From assembly GCA_029098065.1 (NCBI GenBank), contig JAQXNP010000060.1, positions 1-19,042 on the forward strand: a stretch of 19,042 nt of DNA, read 5' to 3'. Below the pieces are notes generated by a model. It was not told the origin of the DNA and made no database searches. It was given only the letters and a program-made list of their open reading frames with translations. Below, one piece after another: positions 1 through 6,929 of the stretch (position 1 is its first letter; each line of letters opens with the position of its first letter). The position numbers and the translations under genes were made by a program. This DNA is from Clostridiales bacterium. GTDB taxonomy: Bacteria; Bacillota; Clostridia; Oscillospirales; Oscillospiraceae.

Positions 1-548
1 ATTCCGCCCATCTTGGAGGACATGGACCGGAAGAGGAGCATCATCAGACCCACCATCAGCAGGGTGGGCAGGATATAGGCCGCCAGGAAGGAGACAATGG
101 GGGAGAGGGGCTCCACATACTCCGGGCCGTACTGATGAACATCATGCTCCTCCAGCAGCTCAATCAGTCCGGCGTCGTTGAGGGGAGCGCAGATATAGGT
201 GACCTCCTCTGTGCCGATGGGGGGCAGGTTCTCCTGGCCGGGCGCAGAGAGGGTGCCGCTCGGTTCCTGATCCGGCGAGGCGTATTGACCGGACTCGTCG
301 ATTTTAGGATAGATGACAAATTTGTCATTGGACATGACCACCGAAGCCACCTTGTCATCCATGACCATCTGGCGGAACTCTCCGTAGGAGATCTCCTGGG
401 TGTTGGCCTTCTGGGCCAGAGAGGTGGCGTAATTGATGAAAATGGTGATGGCGAGAGCCCAAAGTACAATGGACAGAAGCGCCATAGTGCTTTTGGGATT
501 TTTCTTCGGGCTGTTGGGATTGTTGTTCGGACGATCTTGTTTGGGCAT
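1..548 (-). CDS. ftsH: FtsH-type ATP-dependent membrane metalloprotease, N-terminal part (partial)
   Basis: Reading the minus strand from the ATG at 548 gives an open frame of 182 codons that leaves the window at position 1, so only the membrane-anchoring N-terminus is present. It has a short polar, Asn/Pro/Lys-rich cytoplasmic tail (residues 1-21), a first membrane segment (about 23-43, ALLSIVLWALAITIFINYAT), an external FtsH_ext-like region of about 110 residues, and a second membrane segment (about 155-176) ending LLFRSMSSKMGG. A Met/Phe-rich second helix followed by a Gly-rich linker is the usual lead-in to the FtsH AAA module, which would lie outside the window. A Shine-Dalgarno AAAGGGGGC precedes the ATG, and a promoter lies upstream at 584-612. 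It is distinct in sequence from the complete FtsH at 15055-16905, so the genome probably carries two paralogues. AAA and zinc motifs cannot be checked here. Confidence 0.82.
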   Translation of the reverse strand, partial: MPKQDRPNNNPNSPKKNPKSTMALLSIVLWALAITIFINYATSLAQKANTQEISYGEFRQMVMDDKVASVVMSNDKFVIYPKIDESGQYASPDQEPSGTLSAPGQENLPPIGTEEVTYICAPLNDAGLIELLEEHDVHQYGPEYVEPLSPIVSFLAAYILPTLLMVGLMMLLFRSMSSKMGG

Positions 549-583
549 TCAAAAGCCCCCTTTATTCTTGAAATTCAGCCTCC

Positions 584-612
584 ATCATAGCATACCGGCA
601 GAAAAAATACAA
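584..612 (-). promoter_or_regulatory. Promoter of the leftward ftsH paralogue
   Basis: Read on the minus strand, TTGTAT (612-607) and TATGAT (589-584) are separated by 17 nt, with TGC just before the -10 as in extended -10 promoters. It lies about 36 nt upstream of the ATG at 548. Confidence 0.6.
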
Positions 613-690
613 GGAAGGAGGTGGTAAACTTTCTGTGAATGGGGAAGGCGGAACGGTCCGGGGCCCGGGGGATCAGGCGCAAACTTTCCC

Positions 691-719
691 TTTTTCTTTG
701 CCGCCGGATATGCTATACT
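691..719 (+). promoter_or_regulatory. Promoter of rlmB (extended -10)
   Basis: TATACT at 714-719 is preceded by TATGC, giving an extended -10 box. The -35 region (691-696, TTTTTC) is poor. The likely transcript start near 726 falls downstream of the alternative ATG at 639, which supports the rlmB start at 756. Confidence 0.5.
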
Positions 720-755
720 GAATGCACTACGCAGGAAAAGGAAGGCGGGAGCGGA

Positions 756-1532
756 ATGGCGGACAAACGCAGGGATTGGAAAACGCGGCAGGAGGATTCC
801 GACGGAATCATCGAGGGCCGCAACGCGGTCACGGAGGCCCTCCGGGCGGGCACGCCCATCGACAAGGTTTATATCGCCCGGGGGGAGACCGACTCTGCTC
901 TGGGCCACATCGCCGCCGCCGCCAGGGACAGAGGCATTGCCGTGGTGGACTGCGACCGGCGGAAGCTGGACGGCATGAGCGTCACCCACTCCCATCAGGG
1001 GGTCATCGCCGTGGCCGCTGTCCGGGAGTACGCCAGCGTGGACGACATCCTGAACGCCGCCCGGGAAAAGGGAGAGCCCCCCCTTATTGTGGTGTGTGAT
1101 GAGCTCTCCGACCCCCACAACCTGGGGGCGGTGATCCGCACCGCCGAGTGTGCCGGCGCCCACGGGGTCATCATCCCCAAGCGGCGTTCCGCCGGCCTCA
1201 CCGCTGTGGTGGCCAAGACCTCCGCCGGGGCGGTGAGCTATGTGCCGGTGGCCCGGGTGGCCAACCTCACTGCCTGCCTCAAGGAGCTGAAGGACGAGGG
1301 AGTCTGGGTCTTCGGCACCGCCGCAGACGGCGATCAGCTCCTCTATGACGCCGACCTGAAGGGCCCGGCGGCCATCGTGATCGGCTCGGAGGGAGACGGC
1401 ATGAGCCGTCTGGTGGCGGAAAACTGCGATTTCAAGGTGCGTATTCCCATGAAGGGGAAGCTCAACTCCCTCAACGCTTCGGCGGCGGCCGCCATCCTGC
1501 TCTATGAGGCGGTCCGGCAGCGGCTGGAGTGA
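756..1532 (+). CDS. rlmB: 23S rRNA (guanosine-2'-O-)-methyltransferase, TrmH/SpoU family
   Basis: SPOUT-fold SAM-dependent enzyme, 258 residues, predicted to 2'-O-methylate a guanosine of 23S rRNA (position 2251 for RlmB proper). The N-terminal substrate-binding domain (about 15-90) opens with IIEGRNAVTEAL, the usual RlmB start. The catalytic knot domain carries all three family motifs: DPHNLGAVIRTAE (119-131), IVIGSEGDGMSRL (207-219) and IPMKGKLNSLNASAAAAI (230-247). A longer frame begins at the ATG at 639, but that lies upstream of the apparent promoter; the ATG at 756 has AGGAAGG about 10 nt upstream and gives the normal family length. The next gene starts 38 nt downstream without a terminator, so the two are probably co-transcribed. 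The exact target nucleotide is inferred from family; another TrmH-family guanosine methylase is the main alternative. Confidence 0.9.
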   Translation: MADKRRDWKTRQEDSDGIIEGRNAVTEALRAGTPIDKVYIARGETDSALGHIAAAARDRGIAVVDCDRRKLDGMSVTHSHQGVIAVAAVREYASVDDILNAAREKGEPPLIVVCDELSDPHNLGAVIRTAECAGAHGVIIPKRRSAGLTAVVAKTSAGAVSYVPVARVANLTACLKELKDEGVWVFGTAADGDQLLYDADLKGPAAIVIGSEGDGMSRLVAENCDFKVRIPMKGKLNSLNASAAAAILLYEAVRQRLE

Positions 1533-1570
1533 GGGGACATCCCATTTTATCAACTCAGGCGGGTGATCAC

Positions 1571-3796
1571 ATGGCCGGGGATCGGGACGATGAACTGAAT
1601 GAAGGCGGTTACTCCCTGGAGGAGATCCTGGCTGAATTTGGCTCTCATGGCAGGGCGGAGGAGGAGAAGCCGACGGAGCCGCCGGAGGAAAAGAAGTCCG
1701 TCCGACCGGAGGAGGCCCCGCCTCCGCCGGAACAGGAGGGTCCCGCGCCTGACTGGCGGGAGGACACCATTCCGTTTCCCATCCAGCCCAGACAGCCGGA
1801 GACGCCCCCGGCGGGAGGAAGGCCGGGAACCGTTACCGCCTTCCCCGGCGCCGGGGAACAGCCGGCCGGGCAGAAGAGGCCTGACGCTTCCCGGGAAGAG
1901 GAGAAGGAGGATCCGGACGCCACCAAGGTGCTGGAATTCCGTCCGCCCCAGCCGGAAAACCCGGTGGTGGCGGGGCTGGACCGTCTGCGCCGGAAGGCGG
2001 ATGATTTTGCCGAGCACATGTATGAGGAAGAGGGAGCGGAAGATTCGGAATCCGTCCGCCGGGCGGAGGAGTACATCCCCGGCGTCGATGAAGAAGAGGA
2101 GGCCCCCGTTCGGGAGCGGAAGCCCCGCAGGGCCCTTCCCCCCGCCCCCGATCTGCCCGCGGCGGAACTGGCCAAGCGGTATGGCCGGGGGCTCAAGTCC
2201 CTGCGGACCCGCCGGGTTCTGGTGTTCCTGCTCTTCCTGCTGGCCCTCTACCTGACGCTGGCGGAACACCTGCCCCTTCCCATTCTGGATCCCCTGGCCC
2301 GGAGCGCCGGCCTGCGGTGTTACGCCCTGGGGGCCATTCAGGCCGCGGCGATGCTTGCCGGGGCGGACGCAATTCTGAGGGGATTGATCCGGCCTTTTCA
2401 GTTCCGGATGGGCATGGACAGCCTGATCGCCCTGTCCAACGCGGCGGTGCTGGCGGATGCGTTTACCCTGCCAGTCCTGTCCGGCGGTGAGATCGGGCGG
2501 CAGCCCTACTGCGCCGTGGCGGTGCTGGGCCTCTTCTGCGTGATGGAGGGGGATCTCCGCAAACGCCGGGGCCAGCGGCAGGCGTGCAGGACGGCGGCCT
2601 CCGCCTCGGAGCCCTATCTGGTCACCCGGGATGAGGGGAAATGGAACGGCCGGGACACCTACGCGAAGTGGTCCGGCCAGCCGGCGGGCTTCGGCAGCCA
2701 GATCCAGGGGGAGGACGGGGCCGAGCGCATTTACCGGGTGGCGGCGCCGCTGCTGCTGCTGGCCTGCGTGCTTTTTTCCGTGATTTCCTCCCTGGGCCGC
2801 AGCCGCCCGCAGGATCTGCTCTGGTGCCTGGCGGCCACCCTGACCGCCGCCGCCTCCCTGTCGGCCACCCTGTGCTTCGGCCTGCCCTGGCAGAAGCTCT
2901 CCGGCCGGCTGGCCAAATCCGGGGCCGCCCTGGCGGGGTGGGAGGGGATCACCAACACCACCGGGACGTCCAATCTGCTGCTCTATGACACGGACCTTTT
3001 TCCGCCCGGGGCGGTCAAGCTCAACGGCATCAAGATCTTTGGGGATTTCTCCGCCGACAAGGTGGTGGGAGATACCGCCACCGTCATCCGGGACGCGGGC
3101 AGCGGTCTGGAAAAAGTGTTTTACGAGCTCCTCCGGGCTCAGGGGACCGTCTACCGCCGGGGGGAGAGGCTTACCGCCTACGAGGGCGGCGGCCTGGGGG
3201 AGACCATCCGGGGAGAGCAGGTGCTGGTGGGCTCCGCCTCCTTCATGGCGCTTATGGAGGTGGCCCTGCCCCCGGGACTCAACATCAAAAACGCGGTCTT
3301 CTGCGCCATCAACGGGGAACTGGCGGGCATCTTCGCCCTGAATTATCACCTGTCCGGAGCAGTGCCACCGGCGCTGGACTCCCTGATCCGCAACCGGATC
3401 ACTCCCGTGCTGGCCACCCGGGACTTCAATCTCATTCCCAACATGCTCCAGCAGCGCTTCAAGCTCCCCGCGGACCGGATGGAATTCCCGCCCGTGGAGC
3501 GCCGCCGGGAGCTGTCCGACCCGGATCAGGAGCACTCCGACACCCTGACCGCCGTCCTGTGCCGGGAGGGTATCAGCCCTTACGCCGAAGCGGTGGTGGG
3601 GGGCAAGCGGCTGCGCACGGCGGTCCGGCTGTCGGCGGTGCTGGCTTGTATCGGCTCCGCGGTGGGGGTGGTGCTGGCCTTCTACCTCACCTTTGTGGCG
3701 GCCTACGCCTCCCTGACGCCGGTGAATCTGCTGATCTTCCTGGTCATGTGGCTGGTTCCCACGCCCCTCATCTCGGGGTGGGTGGACCGATACTGA
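1571..3796 (+). CDS. Eight-TM membrane protein resembling a catalytically degenerate P1B-type ATPase
   Basis: 741 residues from the ATG at 1571 (AGGCGGG upstream). Residues 1-215 are Pro/Glu/Arg-rich, acidic and probably disordered. Eight hydrophobic segments follow, at about 216-235, 250-272, 284-304, 313-330, 390-412, 416-438, 687-710 and 715-737: four, then two, then a soluble block of about 245 residues, then two. This is the topology of heavy-metal P-type ATPases without metal-binding domains. Local resemblance is also seen: TLCFGLP (433-439) sits where the CPx/GLATP helix would be; LLYDTDLFPPG (470-480) replaces the DKTGTLT phosphorylation loop; EQVLVGSASFM (549-559) recalls the nucleotide domain; AINGELAGIFAL is followed by VLATRDFN (613-620) in place of the TGD region. 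The TGE loop and GDGxNDxPAL hinge are not recognisable, and the A-domain loop is only about 60 residues. It is therefore probably not an ion pump; a regulatory or scaffold role is a guess. It lies 38 nt behind rlmB. Confidence 0.72.
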   Translation: MAGDRDDELNEGGYSLEEILAEFGSHGRAEEEKPTEPPEEKKSVRPEEAPPPPEQEGPAPDWREDTIPFPIQPRQPETPPAGGRPGTVTAFPGAGEQPAGQKRPDASREEEKEDPDATKVLEFRPPQPENPVVAGLDRLRRKADDFAEHMYEEEGAEDSESVRRAEEYIPGVDEEEEAPVRERKPRRALPPAPDLPAAELAKRYGRGLKSLRTRRVLVFLLFLLALYLTLAEHLPLPILDPLARSAGLRCYALGAIQAAAMLAGADAILRGLIRPFQFRMGMDSLIALSNAAVLADAFTLPVLSGGEIGRQPYCAVAVLGLFCVMEGDLRKRRGQRQACRTAASASEPYLVTRDEGKWNGRDTYAKWSGQPAGFGSQIQGEDGAERIYRVAAPLLLLACVLFSVISSLGRSRPQDLLWCLAATLTAAASLSATLCFGLPWQKLSGRLAKSGAALAGWEGITNTTGTSNLLLYDTDLFPPGAVKLNGIKIFGDFSADKVVGDTATVIRDAGSGLEKVFYELLRAQGTVYRRGERLTAYEGGGLGETIRGEQVLVGSASFMALMEVALPPGLNIKNAVFCAINGELAGIFALNYHLSGAVPPALDSLIRNRITPVLATRDFNLIPNMLQQRFKLPADRMEFPPVERRRELSDPDQEHSDTLTAVLCREGISPYAEAVVGGKRLRTAVRLSAVLACIGSAVGVVLAFYLTFVAAYASLTPVNLLIFLVMWLVPTPLISGWVDRY

Positions 3797-3936
3797 AGGA
3801 GAGAAGAAGCAGCTGCGGGTGTTCTCCCTGCGGACCATCCGGATAGGCGCGCCGGCCGGATATGCCGCCGGGGTGCGGCTTCCGGGGGTGGCAAAGATCC
3901 CGGACCCGCCGGAAAACCGCTGATCTGACGATTCAA

Positions 3937-3980
3937 AATGAGCGGCTCCGCCCGGAAGGCGGAGCCGCTCATTCTGTTTT
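3937..3980. terminator. Bidirectional intrinsic terminator between convergent genes
   Basis: A perfect 16-bp inverted repeat (3937-3952 and 3958-3973) around a 5-nt loop, with CTGTTTT on the right and AAAA on the left. It serves the rightward membrane-protein gene and the leftward corC-type gene. The 140 nt between the stop at 3796 and the stem hold no convincing gene. Confidence 0.9.
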
Positions 3981-4010
3981 CAGTGAAAGCAGGGGGCAAA
4001 TACTCCCGCT

Positions 4011-5279
4011 TCAGTCCTCTTTGCTCCGCCCCTCTTCGGGCAGGACCACCACCCGGATCTCCAGCACCCGCCGGTGGTCCACCCGGGTCACCGTCACGTC
4101 CAGCCCGTCGGACTGGAAGTGGTCCCCCTCCTCGGGGACCCGGCCGATCTGTTCCATGACCCAGCCGGACACGGTGTTGGCCTCGCACTCCCCCTTCAGG
4201 GCGAAGAGATCGTACAGGTCGGTGAGGGCGGCGTTGCAGGAGATGAGGTAGCTGCCGTCGGGCTGTTTCCTGAACTCTTCAATGACCTCGTCGTGCTCAT
4301 CCCAGATCTCACCCACCAGTTCCTCCACAATATCCTCCAGGGTGCACAGCCCCTCGGTGCCGCCGTATTCGTCCACCACGACCACCATGTGGGCTTTCTT
4401 TTTCTGCAGGATGCGCAGCAGGTCGGAGATCGTGGTGTTTCCGGTGGTATAGAGGATGGGGGCCGTGATGGCGGACAGATCGCTCTGGCCGTGATACCGG
4501 GCGGCGTGAAAGTCCTTCTCGTGGATGACGCCCACAATGTCGTCGATGTCCTCGTGGTAGACGGGCAGGCGGGAGTAGCCGCTCTCGGCAAAGACCCGGG
4601 CCACCTCCTCCATGGAGTCGGTGTCCTCCACTGCGGCGATATCCACCCGGGGGGTCAGGATCTCCTGCACCTCCATGTCGCCGAATTCGATGGCGGAACG
4701 GATGAGCTCACTCTCGTGCCGGTCCAGACCGCCCTCGCTCTCGGCCTGATCCACCATGGTCACCAGCTCCTCTTCGGTGATGCCTTCGTCGTCCTGGGCC
4801 CGGAAAGCCCTGGAGAGGAGCCGCTTCAGCTGGGAGAAGAGCCAGGCCAGCGGAGAGAAAAGCACCATGAGAAGCCGCATGATGGGGGTGGAGAACATGG
4901 CGAAGGACTCGGAGCGCTCCTTGGCCAGACTCTTGGGGGAGACCTCCCCGAAAATGAGGATCACCACGGTGAGAACAACGGTGGACACCGTGGGGCCGTA
5001 GGCGCCCAGCAGCTTGAGGAACAGAGCGGTGGAGACGGTGGTGGCGGTGATGTTCACCACGTTGTTGCCGATGAGGATGGTGGTGAGCAGCTTGTCATAG
5101 TCCTCGGCCAGGGCCAGCGTCTGAGCGGCCCGGACGCTGCCGCCGTCGGCCTTGGCCTTCAGCCGCACCCGGTTCAGGGAGGTGAAGGCGGTCTCGGTGG
5201 CGGAGAAAAAGGCGCTGAAGGCCACCAGAATGATGATGGCGAAGATCATGGCGATACTGGAACTGTCCATAAAGGGCAA
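4011..5279 (-). CDS. CNNM/DUF21-CBS-CorC_HlyC membrane protein (hemolysin C/CorC family)
   Basis: 422-residue inner-membrane protein of the CorC/HlyC (bacterial CNNM-like) family, linked in studied members to Mg2+ (or Na+/Mg2+) transport. It has an N-terminal DUF21 transmembrane domain (about 8-190) with [12 protein letters not shown] and [11 protein letters not shown], two CBS domains (about 205-325) containing [23 protein letters not shown] across residues 303-325, and a C-terminal transporter-associated domain (about 340-412). The start is taken as the TTG at 5279: GGAG lies 6 nt upstream of it, while the in-frame ATG at 5270 has no well-spaced Shine-Dalgarno. The gene is monocistronic, with its own promoter, a long structured leader (5280-5443) and the shared terminator at 3937-3980, so expression is probably controlled by premature termination. 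Substrate is inferred from family only. Confidence 0.92.
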   Translation of the reverse strand: MPFMDSSSIAMIFAIIILVAFSAFFSATETAFTSLNRVRLKAKADGGSVRAAQTLALAEDYDKLLTTILIGNNVVNITATTVSTALFLKLLGAYGPTVSTVVLTVVILIFGEVSPKSLAKERSESFAMFSTPIMRLLMVLFSPLAWLFSQLKRLLSRAFRAQDDEGITEEELVTMVDQAESEGGLDRHESELIRSAIEFGDMEVQEILTPRVDIAAVEDTDSMEEVARVFAESGYSRLPVYHEDIDDIVGVIHEKDFHAARYHGQSDLSAITAPILYTTGNTTISDLLRILQKKKAHMVVVVDEYGGTEGLCTLEDIVEELVGEIWDEHDEVIEEFRKQPDGSYLISCNAALTDLYDLFALKGECEANTVSGWVMEQIGRVPEEGDHFQSDGLDVTVTRVDHRRVLEIRVVVLPEEGRSKED

Positions 5280-5443
5280 ATCACGCTCCGTTTCAAAATC
5301 AAAGAGTCAGATGGAAAAAACAGCGCAAAAGGACAGTCCTACTCTCTCCAGTAAGACTGTCCCGATTGTGGGTCTCTTATGTAATTGGGACTGGGCGGGG
5401 GTTCGTCCACAGAGGCTCACCGATCCTTTTCGCATCGAAAGTT
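5280..5443 (-). promoter_or_regulatory. Structured 5' leader of the corC-type gene with terminator/antiterminator (unassigned riboswitch-like element)
   Basis: About 165 nt of untranslated RNA is predicted between the promoter at 5450-5478 and the TTG start at 5279. It contains a small 5' hairpin (UUUCG/CGAAA), then a C-rich region that may fold through UGUGG/CCACA, then a strong intrinsic terminator (5315-5362). The 5' segment GCGAAAAGGAU (minus strand, + positions 5423-5433) can pair with GUCCUUUUGCGC (5323-5334), the 3' side of the terminator plus its first U's, with one bulged base. The two folds exclude each other, which is the logic of a transcription-attenuation riboswitch. I could not match it to a known class (M-box, yybP-ykoY, ydaO, fluoride and others considered). 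A small stable RNA such as 6S, with paired ends, is the alternative reading. Confidence 0.55.
5315..5362 (-). terminator. Intrinsic terminator inside the corC leader (attenuator)
   Basis: On the minus strand GGACAGTCTTACT (5362-5350) pairs with AGTAGGACTGTCC (5343-5331): 13 bp with one G-U wobble and a 6-nt loop. TTTT, GCGCTG and TTTTTT follow. It lies upstream of the coding start, so it must act as an attenuator or end a separate small RNA. Confidence 0.8.
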
Positions 5444-5449
5444 AGCTGT

Positions 5450-5478
5450 ACTATATCATAAGATGGGAGGAAATGCAA
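5450..5478 (-). promoter_or_regulatory. Promoter of the corC leader
   Basis: Minus strand TTGCAT (5478-5473), 17-nt spacer, TATAGT (5455-5450). The predicted transcript start is near 5443. Confidence 0.65.
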
Positions 5479-5491
5479 GGGGAGAAATGGA

Positions 5492-5515
5492 GGGGCGGCC
5501 CGTCAGGGCCGCCCC
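5492..5515 (-). terminator. GC-rich terminator-like hairpin after the 4-TM protein gene
   Basis: GGGGCGGCCC (5492-5501) and GGGCCGCCCC (5506-5515) form a perfect 10-bp stem with a 4-nt loop, 16 nt past the stop of the leftward gene. The U tract on the minus-strand side is weak (CCATTTCT), so efficiency is uncertain. The + side has GTGTTTT. Confidence 0.6.
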
Positions 5516-5531
5516 GTGTTTTGGGAAAAGC

Positions 5532-5936
5532 TCAGAGAGCCGAACACAGCATCCACTCATAGGCGAGGCCGAAGACGGCCAGGACGATGGAGCCTGCCGC
5601 CAGGGCGGCGGCGTAGCGGACAGCCGCCTTCGCCCGGGCCGGGTCGTCCGGATACCGGCGGAAGAGGAGAAAGGGGTCCGCAAGGTACAGACACCAGAGG
5701 GCAATCAGGGTGTACATCAGATACTGGTACATCGCGGTGCCCTGAGAAAAATCCATGTGGAAACCGAGGGCTTTCGCCAGCCCGCCGATGCCGAACAGAC
5801 AGACCAGCCGCAGGACGCGCAGGGGCTTTTTTCGCCGCTCGGGTCCCAGAGTCAGGTTCAGCGCGAGGGTGCCTAGAATCAGGAGGAGCCAGGAGGCGGC
5901 GCAAATAAGAAGATAGGGGCTCTCAAACAGAAGCAC
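5532..5936 (-). CDS. Small four-TM membrane protein, function unknown
   Basis: 134 residues from a GTG start at 5936, preceded by a near-perfect Shine-Dalgarno (AAGGAGGAT) 6 nt upstream, which makes the gene credible despite its size. Four hydrophobic segments are visible, at about 8-29, 40-60, 68-91 and 105-130, joined by short basic loops (GPERRKKPLR and RRYPDDPARAKAA). I recognise no family motif. It starts 35 nt downstream of the exported-protein gene at 5972-6682 in the same direction, so it may share that transcript. Its base composition is GC-rich like the chromosome, whereas that upstream neighbour is AT-rich, so the pairing may be recent. Confidence 0.7.
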   Translation of the reverse strand: MLLFESPYLLICAASWLLLILGTLALNLTLGPERRKKPLRVLRLVCLFGIGGLAKALGFHMDFSQGTAMYQYLMYTLIALWCLYLADPFLLFRRYPDDPARAKAAVRYAAALAAGSIVLAVFGLAYEWMLCSAL

Positions 5937-5971
5937 GGCGGATCCTCCTTTTCAGATTGACAAAAAGTAAC

Positions 5972-6682
5972 TTATTCCCAATGCTCATGCTCATCAATAC
6001 ATGCCAATTTTGTCTGTGCTAAATCGTTGTAGTATTTGTCAATATATTTGTAGGCCCAATAGTGCTCTTCATAGTAAGTGGCGCGAGTATTGCTGACAGC
6101 TTTACTTTTTGGGGCATTAACTGCATTATCAATAATATCTATGGCGGCGGAAAGCATATCTCCGAAAGGAGTGGGCATGGCGTTTTCAAGAAGTGTTAAC
6201 AGTACACTCACTGACAAATTTTTAATATAGTCCTCAGCTTCAATATTAGTCGTGCGTGTATTGCTATAAATCCACACTGTGCCCGCATTAGCCGAAAGTG
6301 TTTCAACCGCAGGAAGAGGAACTGCAGACGTTGTTTCTGTAACGGTAATGGTAACTCTTTTTCCGTTTAATAAAATGATGCCACTTTGGTTGTCGATAGA
6401 TAGCGTATCGTGGATGTCACCTTCATAGATATCAAAAAAATGTACACCGTTTTCACCAATTGTTTCAATAATTTTGGCCTGAACAGAGTTCGGCAAAGTG
6501 TAAGTTAAAACATTTTTGCTAAGACTAACATTTTTAGCCAGTGAATCTTTTTTCAAAGAAGAGGCCATAGCCGAAACCATAGAGGCAGAATCATTTTCTT
6601 CCGTCTCCGCCGCAAACGCCGGAGCACCTAGCCCGACACACAAGGCCAATGCCAAAAACAAACTTATCAGTCTCTTTTTCAT
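5972..6682 (-). CDS. Exported protein of unknown function (low GC)
   Basis: 236 residues from the ATG at 6682, with GAAAGGGG about 7 nt upstream. A classical signal peptide is present: KKR, hydrophobic core LISLFLALALCVGLGA, and a likely cleavage after AFA near residue 24. The mature chain begins AAETEEND and has no other membrane segment. The middle (about 60-150) alternates polar and hydrophobic residues like beta-structure; the last third is helical, with a Tyr-rich stretch (ATYYEEHYWAYKYIDKYYND) and an acidic/His end (DEHEHWE). No known domain is recognised. Codon use is strikingly AT-rich against the flanking 60%+ GC genes, suggesting acquisition by transfer. It has its own promoter (6782-6810) and is divergent from the PadR gene, so PadR control is possible but not shown. 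Confidence 0.8.
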   Translation of the reverse strand: MKKRLISLFLALALCVGLGAPAFAAETEENDSASMVSAMASSLKKDSLAKNVSLSKNVLTYTLPNSVQAKIIETIGENGVHFFDIYEGDIHDTLSIDNQSGIILLNGKRVTITVTETTSAVPLPAVETLSANAGTVWIYSNTRTTNIEAEDYIKNLSVSVLLTLLENAMPTPFGDMLSAAIDIIDNAVNAPKSKAVSNTRATYYEEHYWAYKYIDKYYNDLAQTKLACIDEHEHWE

Positions 6683-6730
6683 TATGATACCCCTTTCTAT
6701 ATGTCTTGTAAAGAGAATATTGGAGATTTC

Positions 6731-6751
6731 TTACTGCCTGATCTGCTGCAT
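6731..6751 (-). CDS. Possible 6-codon leader peptide upstream of the exported-protein gene
   Basis: Minus strand ATG at 6751 opens MQQIRQ followed by TAA. It lies inside the 5' UTR predicted from the promoter at 6782-6810, with a good Shine-Dalgarno (GAGGTGAG) about 4 nt upstream, and ends about 48 nt before the main start. The peptide shows no run of regulatory codons. It may be chance. Confidence 0.25.
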   Translation of the reverse strand: MQQIRQ

Positions 6752-6781
6752 GGGTCTCACCTCATTCTATGCTATGAAAAG

Positions 6782-6810
6782 AACATAACATATTACAAAT
6801 TATTTGTCAA
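6782..6810 (-). promoter_or_regulatory. Promoter of the exported-protein gene
   Basis: Minus strand consensus TTGACA (6810-6805), 17-nt spacer, TATGTT (6787-6782), about 100 nt upstream of the ATG at 6682. Confidence 0.7.
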
Positions 6811-6853
6811 TAAAAGAATATATATATTGAAATTAAATTTTCAAAGTTTGATA

Positions 6854-6882
6854 TTGAAAAGTGGGAGGAAACTTGGTATAAT
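6854..6882 (+). promoter_or_regulatory. Promoter of the padR operon
   Basis: TTGAAA (6854-6859), 17-nt spacer, consensus TATAAT (6877-6882). The expected transcript start near 6889 lies within the palindrome at 6888-6899. Confidence 0.8.
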
Positions 6883-6887
6883 AAATT

Positions 6888-6899
6888 TGTCGATCGACA
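6888..6899. promoter_or_regulatory. Palindromic candidate operator (PadR autoregulation)
   Basis: TGTCGATCGACA is a perfect 12-bp palindrome beginning 5 nt after the -10 box and covering the expected transcript start. PadR dimers usually bind palindromes of ATGT/ACAT type at their own promoters; this site has TGT and ACA ends. Assignment to this PadR is inferred from position. Confidence 0.5.
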
Positions 6900-6929
6900 G
6901 AACGCAGATTGGTACAAGGAAACGTGGCC

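Noticed and set aside
1550..3838. Very long antisense open frame (about 760 codons) opposite the pseudo-ATPase
   Set aside because: A GC-rich shadow: low-complexity Gly/Arg/Pro/Gln translation, no ribosome site, and the + strand frame has membrane helices and a proper start.
3735..3923. Open frame shifted +1 relative to the pseudo-ATPase end, running past its stop almost to the terminator (ends TGA at 3921-3923)
   Set aside because: Only 62 codons without a stop, no start with a Shine-Dalgarno, and such lengths occur by chance at this GC content. A frameshifted C-terminal extension cannot be supported without homologues.
5400..5443. GGTGAGCCTC in the corC leader as a possible M-box (Mg2+) element
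   Set aside because: Similarity is limited to a few bases; the other conserved M-box segments and spacing are not found.
5418..5450. Resemblance of CAGCTAAC and nearby bases (minus strand) to the 3' end of a ydaO/c-di-AMP riboswitch
   Set aside because: The rest of that class would have to lie upstream, but that stretch is the promoter and the terminator of the previous gene.
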